Positions 1 to 6,570 of a stretch of DNA of 6,905 nucleotides are shown here, piece after piece. Position numbers and translations under genes: made by a program. The first letter of the stretch is position 1. Each line of letters begins with the position of its first letter. Origin of the DNA: Bacillota bacterium (GTDB taxonomy: Bacteria > Bacillota > Clostridia > Acetivibrionales > DSM-2933); assembly GCA_023441845.1 (NCBI GenBank), contig JAEZNF010000397.1, forward strand, positions 1 through 6,905, written 5' to 3'. Under the pieces are notes generated by a model. It worked only from the letters and a program-made list of their open reading frames with translations. It was not told the DNA's origin and did not search any database.

Positions 1-366
1 GACTGGTATTACGACGCGGTATCAATAGCCTCTGAATACGGTATTATAAACGGATATGGAAAAGGTAAATTCGGACCGACGGATAAAATTACCAGGGAAC
101 AGGCTGCTGCTATGATAACAAGGGCAGCAAAAATTACCGGATTAAAATCGCAACTTAAAGAAGGAGAGGCGGAGAATCTGCTCAGTGTATTCAAAGATAC
201 GGCAGGGTTGTCGTCGTGGTCGACGGAGAGCTTGGCCGCATGCGTTAAGAGCGGCATGATTTCCGGGAAAAATTCGATAACGCTTGCACCAAAGGATTTT
301 ACAACAAGAGCCGAAGTAGCGGTAATTGTGAAAAGGCTTCTTCAAAAATCAAACCTGATAAATTAG
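1..366 (+). CDS. C-terminal part of an SLH-domain (S-layer homology) surface protein; 5' end outside window
   Basis: The frame is open from the first base and ends at TAA 364-366, giving 121 visible residues. Two SLH modules can be seen. The first covers roughly visible residues 1-46, with WYYDAV, the GIINGYGKGKFGP core and the ITREQAA motif. The second covers roughly 70-115, with GMISG and the FTTRAEVA motif. SLH modules normally occur in threes and anchor exported proteins non-covalently to pyruvylated secondary cell-wall polymer. By that family knowledge, this is the anchoring tail of an extracellular or S-layer-associated protein. The catalytic or structural part lies upstream of the window, so the overall function cannot be called. 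The gene is convergent with the hydrogenase operon and is followed by its own terminator hairpin. Nothing links it functionally to the hydrogenase. The SLH assignment is firm; the identity of the whole protein is unknown. Confidence 0.9.
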   Translation, partial: DWYYDAVSIASEYGIINGYGKGKFGPTDKITREQAAAMITRAAKITGLKSQLKEGEAENLLSVFKDTAGLSSWSTESLAACVKSGMISGKNSITLAPKDFTTRAEVAVIVKRLLQKSNLIN

Positions 367-385
367 TGCTTTTTGGCAATTAAAC

Positions 386-427
386 TATGGGGCTGACCGG
401 ACAAAACAATATCCGGCCAGCCCCATA
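386..427 (+). terminator. GC-rich hairpin, terminator of the SLH-protein gene
   Basis: The arms 386-401 and 412-427 form a 16-bp stem with a single A/C mismatch around a 10-nt loop. It begins 19 nt after the TAA stop. The stem is much richer in G+C (GGGGCTGACCGG) than its surroundings. The tract after it is AT-rich (AATATTTGAAATTC) without a long T run, so it may end transcripts inefficiently or act mainly as a 3' stabilising structure. It is the natural terminator candidate for the + strand gene. Confidence 0.75.
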
Positions 428-541
428 ATATTTGAAATTCAATTATTCCTTCTGAAGACATTCATTTTTTAAATCTTATAAGGTGAATTAAGGTTCAACA
501 CCATATACCAAAGTATCGGAATTGTATACCGTTATCTTGTT

Positions 542-711
542 CCAAACAATATACTTCGAAATAATCGATTTTTAGTAGGTATTATGTATATTATAGGTGT
601 AAAAATAAAATGGTATGAAGAAATATGGCTAGAAATGTTATATAATCATGTATTTTAGAAAACGGCAATAATCTATAGCTATGCCGCAGTTATTTCGAAA
701 AGATGTTTTGG
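542..711. repeat. Imperfect inverted repeat pair around a ~125-bp AT-rich core
   Basis: A perfect 10-base inverted repeat, TTCGAAATAA at 555-564 and TTATTTCGAA at 690-699, is extended outward by weaker similarity (CCAAACAATATAC against the complement of AAGATGTTTTGG). This gives arms of about 22-23 bases at 542-564 and 690-711. The arrangement resembles a degraded miniature inverted-repeat element or a long-range stem. No clean target-site duplication could be seen, so the mobile-element reading is only a possibility. Confidence 0.35.
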
Positions 712-748
712 GAAACAGTATTTTACGCTATTAATCGGTATTATAGGT
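589..748. repeat. 10-base direct repeat TATTATAGGT, two copies exactly 150 bp apart
   Basis: TATTATAGGT occurs at 589-598 and 739-748, and both copies lie in similar contexts (GGTATTAT nearby, TAAAA soon after). In such AT-rich DNA a 10-mer pair can arise by chance, but the neighbouring bases are also alike. It may reflect an old local duplication inside the gene-free spacer. Confidence 0.3.
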
Positions 749-832
749 AAAATGAGTAAATAAGTAAAGTGGCTATTGCTAAATGTACACACGAATTTTA
801 AATATTGTCTATGATATAAAGAGTTTATGGTT

Positions 833-864
833 ACGGTAATTGAACGGTAACTTATGAGGTAACT
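833..864. repeat. Short tandem-like cluster of GGTAA units
   Basis: ACGGTAA at 833-839 is repeated at 844-850 (11-bp step), and GGTAACT at 846-852 recurs at 858-864 (12-bp step). The roughly helical spacing would suit a protein-binding site. The location between two gene ends makes a regulatory role doubtful, and a chance cluster is quite possible. Confidence 0.25.
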
Positions 865-921
865 GAAAAAGGTATGAAAGATGATGAGGAAAATTTAAGG
901 CTGTTGAATTAAAAGGGAATA

Positions 922-947
922 GCTATATGGCTTAAACGCTATATAGC
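922..947 (-). terminator. Weak hairpin, candidate terminator of the ech-hypA transcript
   Basis: On the minus strand, GCTATATAGC (947-938), a 6-nt GTTTAA loop and GCCATATAGC (931-922) form a 10-bp stem with one mismatch, starting 29 nt after the hypA stop. It is followed by TATTCCCTTTTAATT, a moderately T-rich tract. The stem is AT-rich and weak. The right part also contains a perfect 12-bp palindrome at 937-948. It is the best terminator candidate between hypA and the spacer. Confidence 0.45.
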
Positions 948-976
948 GCAGCAATTAAGCAGTAGATTTCCAGAAG

Positions 977-1318
977 CTAATCAACTTCCAGGCTTTCAAT
1001 ATAGAACTCCTTACCTTCGCCGGTTGAAATACCAAGGCTGCCGCAAGCCGGACAATCAAACCCCTTTGCAGGTTTGTTAAAAATAATGCCGCAGGATTGG
1101 CAATTAAACCGGGCTGGAATTCTTCTAAAATGGAGTTTTGCGCCTTGTGCGATTGTTCCTTCGCTAATTATATCGAAATACATTTGAACCGACTCGTCTA
1201 TTATGGTCGATAAATCGCCTATGACCAGCCTGATGTCGGTTATTTTATTTGCGCCTGCCTTTTGGGCTTCTTCCACGGCTATTTCAATCATGCTTTTTGT
1301 AACAGCATACTCGTGCAT
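977..1318 (-). CDS. hypA: Hydrogenase nickel-insertion protein HypA
   Basis: The product is a 113-residue cytoplasmic metallochaperone of the HypA/HybF family, which delivers nickel during assembly of the NiFe site, normally together with the GTPase HypB. The N-terminus MHEYAVTKS matches the family signature, in which Met1-His2-Glu3 take part in nickel binding. The zinc site is intact, with C73xxC76 and C89xxC92. The length is normal for the family. The ATG at 1316-1318 is preceded by GAGGT with a 6-nt spacer, which fixes the start. It is the last gene of the hydrogenase operon, 90 nt after echF, with a hairpin in between that may lower its expression. The obvious client is EchE. No hypB or other hyp gene follows: the next DNA is the gene-free spacer. 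The remaining maturation genes must lie elsewhere in the genome if the enzyme is active. Confidence 0.95.
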   Translation of the reverse strand: MHEYAVTKSMIEIAVEEAQKAGANKITDIRLVIGDLSTIIDESVQMYFDIISEGTIAQGAKLHFRRIPARFNCQSCGIIFNKPAKGFDCPACGSLGISTGEGKEFYIESLEVD

Positions 1319-1357
1319 AAATTTACCTCAAAATAAAAGTTTTGGGCACCTAATAGA

Positions 1358-1379
1358 AGAGGGGCTTTTTAGCCCCTCT
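1358..1379 (-). promoter_or_regulatory. 9-bp GC-rich hairpin between echF and hypA (attenuator or processing site)
   Basis: On the minus strand, AGAGGGGCT and AGCCCCTCT form a perfect 9-bp stem with an AAAA loop. It begins 29 nt after the echF stop and ends about 40 nt before the hypA start. The following bases (TCTATTAGGTGCCC) lack a T run, so full termination is unlikely. A stem here would suit partial attenuation, RNA processing, or protection of the 3' end of the six-gene ech message, leaving hypA at a lower level. That role is inferred from position only. Confidence 0.6.
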
Positions 1380-1408
1380 ATAATTATACGGTATAAAAAT
1401 CCGTTATT

Positions 1409-1774
1409 TTATTGCTTTGGTGCCTCTGCATCAGCTTTCGGCTGCTGTACAAACTTAGCCTTTTCCTTTTTGAGTGCTGATGTCTTATGTGCATCACTCA
1501 TTATTATACACTTCTTAGGGCACGCTTCAGTACAAGCTCCGCAGATTATACACCTGTACTGGTCTATTTCCCATGACTTTTCTGCCTTATTGACAACAAT
1601 CGCGTCAGCGGGGCATTTTCTGTTACAGATGCCGCAAAAAATACATGCATCTATATCAATTCCGCTGATTTGTCCTCTGGCATCCTTGAAAGGCTCGCGC
1701 TTTTCAAAGGGATATGCTCTTGTTGCAGGCTTGGAGCCAAGGTTTTTAAATATAGTAGACAACATATCGAACAT
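1409..1774 (-). CDS. echF: Ech hydrogenase subunit EchF, 2x[4Fe-4S] ferredoxin-like electron entry subunit
   Basis: This is a 121-residue, NuoI-like polyferredoxin subunit of the cytoplasmic arm. It is expected to accept electrons from soluble reduced ferredoxin and relay them to EchC. Two classical [4Fe-4S] motifs are complete: C44xxC47xxC50xxxC54P and C75xxC78xxC81xxxC85P, residues counted from the chosen start. A Lys/Ala/Pro/Gln-rich tail of about 25 residues follows the second motif. I chose ATG 1774-1772, with GAGGTG placed 6 nt upstream. A longer reading would start at GTG 1783, but that codon lies inside the ribosome binding site itself. The Shine-Dalgarno overlaps the echE stop codon (TGA 1787-1785), and only 10 nt separate the genes, which suggests translational coupling. 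No ligand is missing. Confidence 0.93.
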   Translation of the reverse strand: MFDMLSTIFKNLGSKPATRAYPFEKREPFKDARGQISGIDIDACIFCGICNRKCPADAIVVNKAEKSWEIDQYRCIICGACTEACPKKCIIMSDAHKTSALKKEKAKFVQQPKADAEAPKQ

Positions 1775-1784
1775 TTTGGTCACC

Positions 1785-2861
1785 TCACCTTTCAGTACAA
1801 CTGATACAAGGGTCTACAGTCAAAATCAATACAGGAACATCCGCAAGCTCACTGCCCGGAAGCATATGAAGCAAAGCCGGTATGTTGGCAAAGGTTGGAG
1901 TCCTTATCCTTAACCTGTCGAGGTTTTTAGTACCGTTGGCTTTGAGGTAGTAAAGAACCTCTCCCCTCGGCTGTTCAACCCTTGATACTACTTCACCCGT
2001 TGGAAAGCCCTTTACCGGAACACTGAACTCACCTTCGGGTATTTTTCCGATAGCCTGTTTAATTAGGTCAACCGATTGATATACTTCCTTAAACCTTACG
2101 ATAGTTCTGGCATAACAATCTCCGTCTTTTTCTACAACCGGTTCAAAATCCAGATCGCCGTAAGCCGAATAACCTGTCATTCTGTGGTCGGTTTTGATAC
2201 CGCTGCCTCTTGCCATTGGGCCGATTGCTCCAAGCTTATATGCATTTTCCGCAGTAAGTACCCCAACGCCTACAAGCCTGTGTTTTACGGTGTAGTCATT
2301 AAAGAAAACCGATTCAACCTGCTTTATATCCTCTTTGATTTCATCTGCTATAACAACTATTTTTCTAAGCATTTCCGTGGACAGGTCTCTTCTGGTTCCA
2401 CCGACAGTATTAACAGAGATTATGACCCTGCCGCCGGCGGTTTCTTCCATTATGTCCATGACTTTTTCCCTTACTCTCCAGCACTGCATAAACAAGCTTT
2501 CAAAGCCGAACGCATCGGCCAGAAGGCCAAGCCACAAAAGGTGGCTGTGTATCCTGTGAAGCTCAGCCCAGATCACACGGAGGTATTTAGCTCTGTCAGG
2601 CACCTGAATATTCATCAGTGTTTCAATACCCTGGCAGTATGCCATTGCATGCATGACGCTGCATATTCCGCAGATTCTTTCCACTATAAAAACATTCTGT
2701 GTAAATTCCTTAGTCTCTGTAAGCTTCTCAAGTCCCCTGTGTACATAGCCTATAGCCGGTATAGCTTCGACTATTCTTTCGTCCTCCATTACAAGCTTTA
2801 AATGAAGGGGTTCGGGAAGTACGGGATGCTGGGGCCCAAAAGGTATAACTGTTTTACCCAT
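1785..2861 (-). CDS. echE: Ech hydrogenase large subunit EchE, NiFe catalytic subunit
   Basis: The 358-residue product is the NuoD-like large subunit that holds the NiFe(CN)2CO centre and makes H2 from protons. Both pairs of nickel-binding cysteines are present: R62-I-C64-G-I-C67 near the N-terminus, with His71 in the RxCGxCxxxH pattern, and D350-P-C352-I-S-C355 at the C-terminus. Family motifs between them include GPMARGSG (214-221) with D225 and R227, and QPRGE (297-301). The protein ends at TER, three residues after the last cysteine, so there is no C-terminal extension to cleave. This feature is known for EchE and CooH. The ATG follows the echD TAA with no gap, and an AGGGGG Shine-Dalgarno lies in the last echD codons. 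The subunit pairs with EchC and depends on Hyp proteins for its cofactor. Confidence 0.97.
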   Translation of the reverse strand: MGKTVIPFGPQHPVLPEPLHLKLVMEDERIVEAIPAIGYVHRGLEKLTETKEFTQNVFIVERICGICSVMHAMAYCQGIETLMNIQVPDRAKYLRVIWAELHRIHSHLLWLGLLADAFGFESLFMQCWRVREKVMDIMEETAGGRVIISVNTVGGTRRDLSTEMLRKIVVIADEIKEDIKQVESVFFNDYTVKHRLVGVGVLTAENAYKLGAIGPMARGSGIKTDHRMTGYSAYGDLDFEPVVEKDGDCYARTIVRFKEVYQSVDLIKQAIGKIPEGEFSVPVKGFPTGEVVSRVEQPRGEVLYYLKANGTKNLDRLRIRTPTFANIPALLHMLPGSELADVPVLILTVDPCISCTER

Positions 2862-3239
2862 TTATTTTGCCCCCTTTCTCTCAATTACTATCTGTTGCTT
2901 TGCCATAGGTGAGGACAGTTCATCATCTGAAAGCAGCATGTGACCGCCGTAATCTATAGCTATATTTTCAACATTCAAACCAAACAGTTCTTTCATTTCG
3001 TTTTCAACAAGGATAGCGCAAAAATAGATTTTTGATATGCTGGGAACAGCTTCTCCCCTTTTAACGGTCAATCTGAAATTTTTTAATTCAAAGTCCTTGT
3101 CAAAATGGTATATAACATCTAAAGTATCGTTTCCCAAGTCTACACATGTGGCAGTTACAAATCTGTAGTCATTGAAACTGGCATCCTGGACTTCTGTAAG
3201 GAGATGTTCTTTAGATATTTCGGTTACATTTTCAATCAT
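2862..3239 (-). CDS. echD: Ech hydrogenase subunit EchD, NuoC-like
   Basis: The 125-residue protein belongs to the 30-kDa complex I subunit (NuoC) family in its short hydrogenase version. It carries no cofactor motif and is a structural part of the cytoplasmic arm, contacting the large subunit. The recognisable signature is the ENEMKELFGL segment at residues 79-88, equivalent to the ERE-x-x-D-(M/L)-FG motif of NuoC, followed by an aspartate-rich stretch and a basic C-terminus. The sequence is otherwise weakly conserved, so the call rests on this motif and on its place between echC and echE. The ATG at 3239-3237 has GGAGG 5 nt upstream. The gap to echC is 17 nt, and the TAA stop touches the echE ATG. 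Confidence 0.87.
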   Translation of the reverse strand: MIENVTEISKEHLLTEVQDASFNDYRFVTATCVDLGNDTLDVIYHFDKDFELKNFRLTVKRGEAVPSISKIYFCAILVENEMKELFGLNVENIAIDYGGHMLLSDDELSSPMAKQQIVIERKGAK

Positions 3240-3256
3240 AAAATCCTCCGAATACT

Positions 3257-3688
3257 TTATTTCTTTACCTTTTCGTTTATCTTATCCAGGGCCATATATA
3301 TACCGTCAATTATGGCTTCCGGTCTGGGACAGCACCCCGGAACGTATACATCTACAGGAAGGACGTTTTCAACCCCTCCAAGGACATTATAGCACTCTTT
3401 AAATACCCCTCCGGTGCAAGCACAAGCGCCAACGGCAACAACTGCTTTCGGAGAAGGCATCTGGTCATATAAATTTTTAAGTACGCGGACATTTCTCTTG
3501 TTGACCGAACCGGTAACAACAAGTACGTCGGCATGCTTGGGATTACCTACATTTACAATGCCGAAACGTTCAACGTCGTACATTGGTGTCAGGCATGCAA
3601 GTGTTTCAATATCGCAGCCGTTACAGCTGGTACAGTCATAATGTATTACCCACGGCGATTTTTTTCTTGACTTTTCAATGATTCCCAT
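3257..3688 (-). CDS. echC: Ech hydrogenase small subunit EchC, NuoB-like, proximal [4Fe-4S] cluster
   Basis: The 143-residue product is the small hydrogenase subunit, equivalent to NuoB, which carries the [4Fe-4S] cluster next to the NiFe site. Likely ligands are C22 and C25 (in SCNGCDIE), C89 (in GACACTGG) and C119 (in PGCCPRPE). Additional cysteines C19, C91 and C120 sit beside them. The protein is short and lacks the C-terminal extra-cluster domain of uptake hydrogenases, as expected for group 4 enzymes. No twin-arginine signal is present, so it stays on the cytoplasmic side. The start is set at ATG 3688-3686, which has GAGGAG with a 7-nt spacer. A 15-residue extension to TTG 3733 lacks a ribosome binding site. 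The 62-nt gap after echB is the second longest in the operon. Confidence 0.95.
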   Translation of the reverse strand: MGIIEKSRKKSPWVIHYDCTSCNGCDIETLACLTPMYDVERFGIVNVGNPKHADVLVVTGSVNKRNVRVLKNLYDQMPSPKAVVAVGACACTGGVFKECYNVLGGVENVLPVDVYVPGCCPRPEAIIDGIYMALDKINEKVKK

Positions 3689-3750
3689 TATTTCACTCCT
3701 CTTCAAGGGCGGTACATCTTTATTGATTCTCAAAAACTTTAGCGTATATT

Positions 3751-4611
3751 CTATTTAAGGTAGAGCCATATAATATTGGTTAATGCAGTTCCGATTCCGA
3801 CTATCCATGCTGTTTTGAGCATCCAGCGCCAGGTAACCCTTGCGCTTACATTGTCAATAACTATCTCAAGGAAATAGCTTGCAAGAGCTATCAGTATACC
3901 TACCCAAATCGGTTGTGCAAAGAACAGGCTGATAAGCGCCATCAGTAAAACTAAATCATACCAGTGCGTCAATTCTATTATGGCCAATTGGGGTCCTGAA
4001 AATTCAGTAGTCAAACCTTTAATTAGTTCCTGATGCCCGTGATGTGAGGTGGAAAAATCAAAGGGTGATTTTCTGAGTTTTATGGTCAGTATAAATAAGA
4101 ATGCTACAAATACTAGCGGCAATGTGTAGAGCAGAGGTTTATCCTGCTCGAATATACTGCTGATTTTAAAGCTATCAGTTGTCAGATAAACTCCTATGGT
4201 CATAAATACCAGTACAGGTTCATAGGCCAGCATCTGGAGCAATTCTCTCTGCGCGCCTATCTTGCTGTATGGTGAGCGCACGCTCATAGCGCCTACTATT
4301 AATGACACTCCGGAAAATGCCAATATGAATATTATCATAAGCAAATCCTGCTGAAGAGCAACCAGTACAACACTGGCTATTGAGAAAAACAAATGGCTTA
4401 TGACAAATACTATCTGGGTCTGGTTAACCGTTATGGATTCTTTACCTATAAGCTTAAAGAAGTCATAAAACGGCTGCAATAAAGGAGGCCCCATCCTGTT
4501 TTGCATACGTGCAGTTATTTTCCTGTCCAGTCCTGTTAAAAGCCCTCCGGCAATAGGAGACAAAACAATTGTTAAAACTACTATAATCAAATCAGTTAAC
4601 GTTTTACTCAT
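3751..4611 (-). CDS. echB: Ech hydrogenase membrane subunit EchB, NuoH-like
   Basis: The 286-residue integral membrane protein belongs to the NuoH/ND1 family and anchors the cytoplasmic hydrogenase module to the membrane arm. About eight hydrophobic segments are visible, starting with residues 6-26. The conserved cytoplasmic loops of the family are all recognisable: LDRKITARMQNRMGPP (28-43) followed by PFYDFFKLIGKE; SPYSKIGAQRELLQMLAYEP (113-132); the acidic and His-rich KSPFDFSTSHHGHQE loop with TEFSG (181-206); and DNVSARVTWRWML (253-265). In complex I, the matching loops line the quinone cavity and couple redox change to ion movement. Ech uses no quinone, so here they are thought to serve coupling. 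The ATG overlaps the echA stop by 4 bases (ATGA, 4608-4611), a typical coupled arrangement. Confidence 0.96.
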   Translation of the reverse strand: MSKTLTDLIIVVLTIVLSPIAGGLLTGLDRKITARMQNRMGPPLLQPFYDFFKLIGKESITVNQTQIVFVISHLFFSIASVVLVALQQDLLMIIFILAFSGVSLIVGAMSVRSPYSKIGAQRELLQMLAYEPVLVFMTIGVYLTTDSFKISSIFEQDKPLLYTLPLVFVAFLFILTIKLRKSPFDFSTSHHGHQELIKGLTTEFSGPQLAIIELTHWYDLVLLMALISLFFAQPIWVGILIALASYFLEIVIDNVSARVTWRWMLKTAWIVGIGTALTNIIWLYLK

Positions 4612-6554
4612 ATTATCACCCCGAACATTATTAAAATTATAGCTCCCGCAATAACATTAGTCCAAAGGGTCAGATTATCCTCTCCGAAAAATCCGGACAA
4701 GTAGTAATTATGGACAACTGTATTTTCAACTTTATCTGCCGGGCTCATAAATTGGAGGCCTTTCATGTCATCGTTTATGTTTTCTCCACACAGGTATGGA
4801 GGCTTGACTGATTCCGGCTTGGTCTTACGTAAGAAGTACGGTACTAAAAGAAGTATTGCGAAAAACAACACGAAGAAGTATATTACGGGGAAATCACCGA
4901 TTCCCGCTGTTGACCAGATATTTCCGCCGGTATTTCCAACTAAAAAGTATTTTGCAATTTGTGGTTTTATCAAAGTGTTATATATTGGGGCAACACACAC
5001 GCTGCAGCCTAAAACAGCCACAACAAGGATTGACAGAGCACTTTTAACCGATAGCGGGAGGTTTTCCTTGTTGAATTTCTTTCTGTATGACATCGTAAGC
5101 ATAATGCCTATCCATTTTGCCCAGAAAACAACTGTTAAGGCACTTCCAAGGATGATGCAGACCAATACGACAGGCGATTTTCCGACAGATGCTTCAATTG
5201 CAAGCCATTTTGTGATTAAAACGCCAAACGGGGGCAGCAGCATGGATACCATGCCGATTACAGTAATGGTTGCGGTAAAGGGCATAATTTTCATGAGGCC
5301 CTGCATGTCTTCTATGTCACGGCTGCCTATACCATGCTCAATTGTACCTACACAGAGGAACAACAAAGCTTTAGATACGGCATGGAATATAATAAGCATT
5401 ATTGCAACGCCAATTGCCAATGGGCTACCGATACCGGCGCAACAAATTATGATTCCCAGGTTTGCAATTGTTGAGTAAGCCAGAACTCGCTTTGCATTGC
5501 TTTGGCTTATCGCAATTGCCGAACCGGCAAGGAATGTAAAGCCTCCGACCACAGCAACTACCTTACCGAGCATGGTGCCGCTGTATGCAGGGGCCAGACG
5601 TACTACAAGATAAACACCTGCTTTAACCATTGTACTTGAGTGAAGCAGTGCAGATACAGGAGTAGGCGCTACCATCGCACCTAAAAGCCAGCTCTGGAAA
5701 GGGAACTGGGCTGATTTTGTAAAACCTGCAAAACACAAAAGTCCTAGTGCAAGTGGTACCAAAGTACCGACGCCCGCATTAGGAGCCAGTTCTACGATTT
5801 CCTGAATGGATATTGTATGCAACTTATTGCAAATAAAAATTATCCCTGCGATAAATGCTATTCCACCAAGCATATTTATCCATAATGCCCTTAAGCCATT
5901 CTTTATGGACTGTGCTGTTCCATCGTGAGATATTAAAAGGAACGAACAAAGGGTGGTAACTTCCCAGAAGAAATACATCCACATCAGGTTATCGGTCATA
6001 ACAAGTGCGTTCATTGCGCCGAGGAAAATGAAAAGGATGAAGAAAAATCTGGGTTGTCTTGACGATTTCAACTTCAAATGGTGCTCGTGTTCCTTCATAT
6101 ACCCAAGTGCAAACACTGTAATAACAGGTCCGATAATTGATACGAGGAGAACCATTATGAGAGAGAGATAGTCAATAACAAATGCAGTTTCGGGACCCTC
6201 CGGAGCTCCGGTAAATTCGAAAATCAAAAGAGGTATTAATTGAAGCAAAGTCAAAATTATAATTAAAGGTTTTTTCTGCTTTATTCCGATTGAAATGAAG
6301 ATTAAAAACAGGAATAAATCCAGTATTTTTATTATAATTTCGGTAGACAGTGCCATTGCTCCGCCTAGCTCTATGGAGATTTTACCGGTGTCACTTTGTA
6401 GCAACATGGTTAAAAATCCACCTGCGACGGCAAACATGATTAGGGTGGTTATAATTACAATAACATTCCGTATCGGCGCCTTCCTGATTGTGTAGCAAAG
6501 AGCAGCGCTTAATGCGGGCAGTAATATGGCTATAACCAAAAGATATAATTCCAC
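4608..6554 (-). CDS. echA: Ech hydrogenase ion-translocating membrane subunit EchA, NuoL/MrpA-like
   Basis: The 648-residue, very hydrophobic protein (around 15-17 likely membrane helices) belongs to the antiporter-like NuoL/MrpA/HyfB group and forms the ion-pumping end of the membrane arm. The conserved core from about residue 190 to 400 includes Glu198 (FFWEVTTLCSFLL), Lys280 (GFTKSAQFPFQSWL), His305 and Lys311 (LLHSSTMVKAGVYL), and His391 with Lys395 (HAVSKALLFLCVG). These match the charged residues used for ion transfer in the family. A C-terminal loop with PPYLCGEN and a last helix follow. The start is taken as GTG 6554-6552, 8 nt after GGAAGGAG. A TTG at 6572 would extend it six codons but lies across that ribosome binding site. 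Whether H+ or Na+ is moved cannot be read from the sequence. It is the first gene of the operon. Confidence 0.95.
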   Translation of the reverse strand: MELYLLVIAILLPALSAALCYTIRKAPIRNVIVIITTLIMFAVAGGFLTMLLQSDTGKISIELGGAMALSTEIIIKILDLFLFLIFISIGIKQKKPLIIILTLLQLIPLLIFEFTGAPEGPETAFVIDYLSLIMVLLVSIIGPVITVFALGYMKEHEHHLKLKSSRQPRFFFILFIFLGAMNALVMTDNLMWMYFFWEVTTLCSFLLISHDGTAQSIKNGLRALWINMLGGIAFIAGIIFICNKLHTISIQEIVELAPNAGVGTLVPLALGLLCFAGFTKSAQFPFQSWLLGAMVAPTPVSALLHSSTMVKAGVYLVVRLAPAYSGTMLGKVVAVVGGFTFLAGSAIAISQSNAKRVLAYSTIANLGIIICCAGIGSPLAIGVAIMLIIFHAVSKALLFLCVGTIEHGIGSRDIEDMQGLMKIMPFTATITVIGMVSMLLPPFGVLITKWLAIEASVGKSPVVLVCIILGSALTVVFWAKWIGIMLTMSYRKKFNKENLPLSVKSALSILVVAVLGCSVCVAPIYNTLIKPQIAKYFLVGNTGGNIWSTAGIGDFPVIYFFVLFFAILLLVPYFLRKTKPESVKPPYLCGENINDDMKGLQFMSPADKVENTVVHNYYLSGFFGEDNLTLWTNVIAGAIILIMFGVII

Positions 6555-6562
6555 AGCATACA

Positions 6563-6570
6563 CTCCTTCC
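6563..6570 (-). promoter_or_regulatory. Ribosome binding site deciding the echA start, with a competing out-of-frame ATG
   Basis: GGAAGGAG (6570-6563) lies 8 nt before the in-frame GTG at 6554. An ATG at 6559-6557, only 3 nt after the site and out of frame, would encode a nine-residue peptide (MLWNYIFWL) that ends inside echA. The GTG is chosen because it is in frame and correctly spaced. The ATG may compete for initiation. Confidence 0.65.

Larger units (their letters stand above)
428..921. other. Gene-free AT-rich spacer between two convergent genes
   Basis: Roughly 500 bases hold no open frame with a plausible start, ribosome binding site and codon pattern on either strand. Both flanking genes end toward this region, so no promoter is required here. 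What it does contain is a set of short repeats: inverted arms at 542-564/690-711, a 10-base direct repeat at 589/739, a GGTAA-rich cluster at 833-864, and a small CGGCA/TGCCG hairpin at 663-686. I saw no tRNA, rRNA or recognisable riboswitch. The region may be decayed DNA or a worn-out small mobile element. Confidence 0.6.

Noticed and set aside
844..912. Short + strand frame with a protein-like charged sequence (EKGMKDDEENLRLLN)
   Set aside because: It is only 22 codons between stops, has no good start signal and no continuation. It could be a gene scrap, but the evidence is too thin to call a pseudogene.
1203..1913. Long + strand open frame across hypA, echF and the echE end
   Set aside because: It lies antisense to three well-supported genes, has no family motif and no convincing ribosome binding site. 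It is a shadow frame.
2076..2801. 241-codon + strand open frame inside echE
   Set aside because: It is antisense to the strongly conserved NiFe large subunit. Its composition (many Cys, Tyr and Phe) is typical of a mirror frame.
3689..3733. N-terminal extension of EchC starting at TTG 3733
   Set aside because: There is no ribosome binding site before the TTG, whereas ATG 3688 has GAGGAG at ideal spacing, and the conserved protein begins after it.
4765..5478. 237-codon + strand open frame inside echA
   Set aside because: It is antisense to the conserved antiporter core and shows no recognisable domain or start signal.
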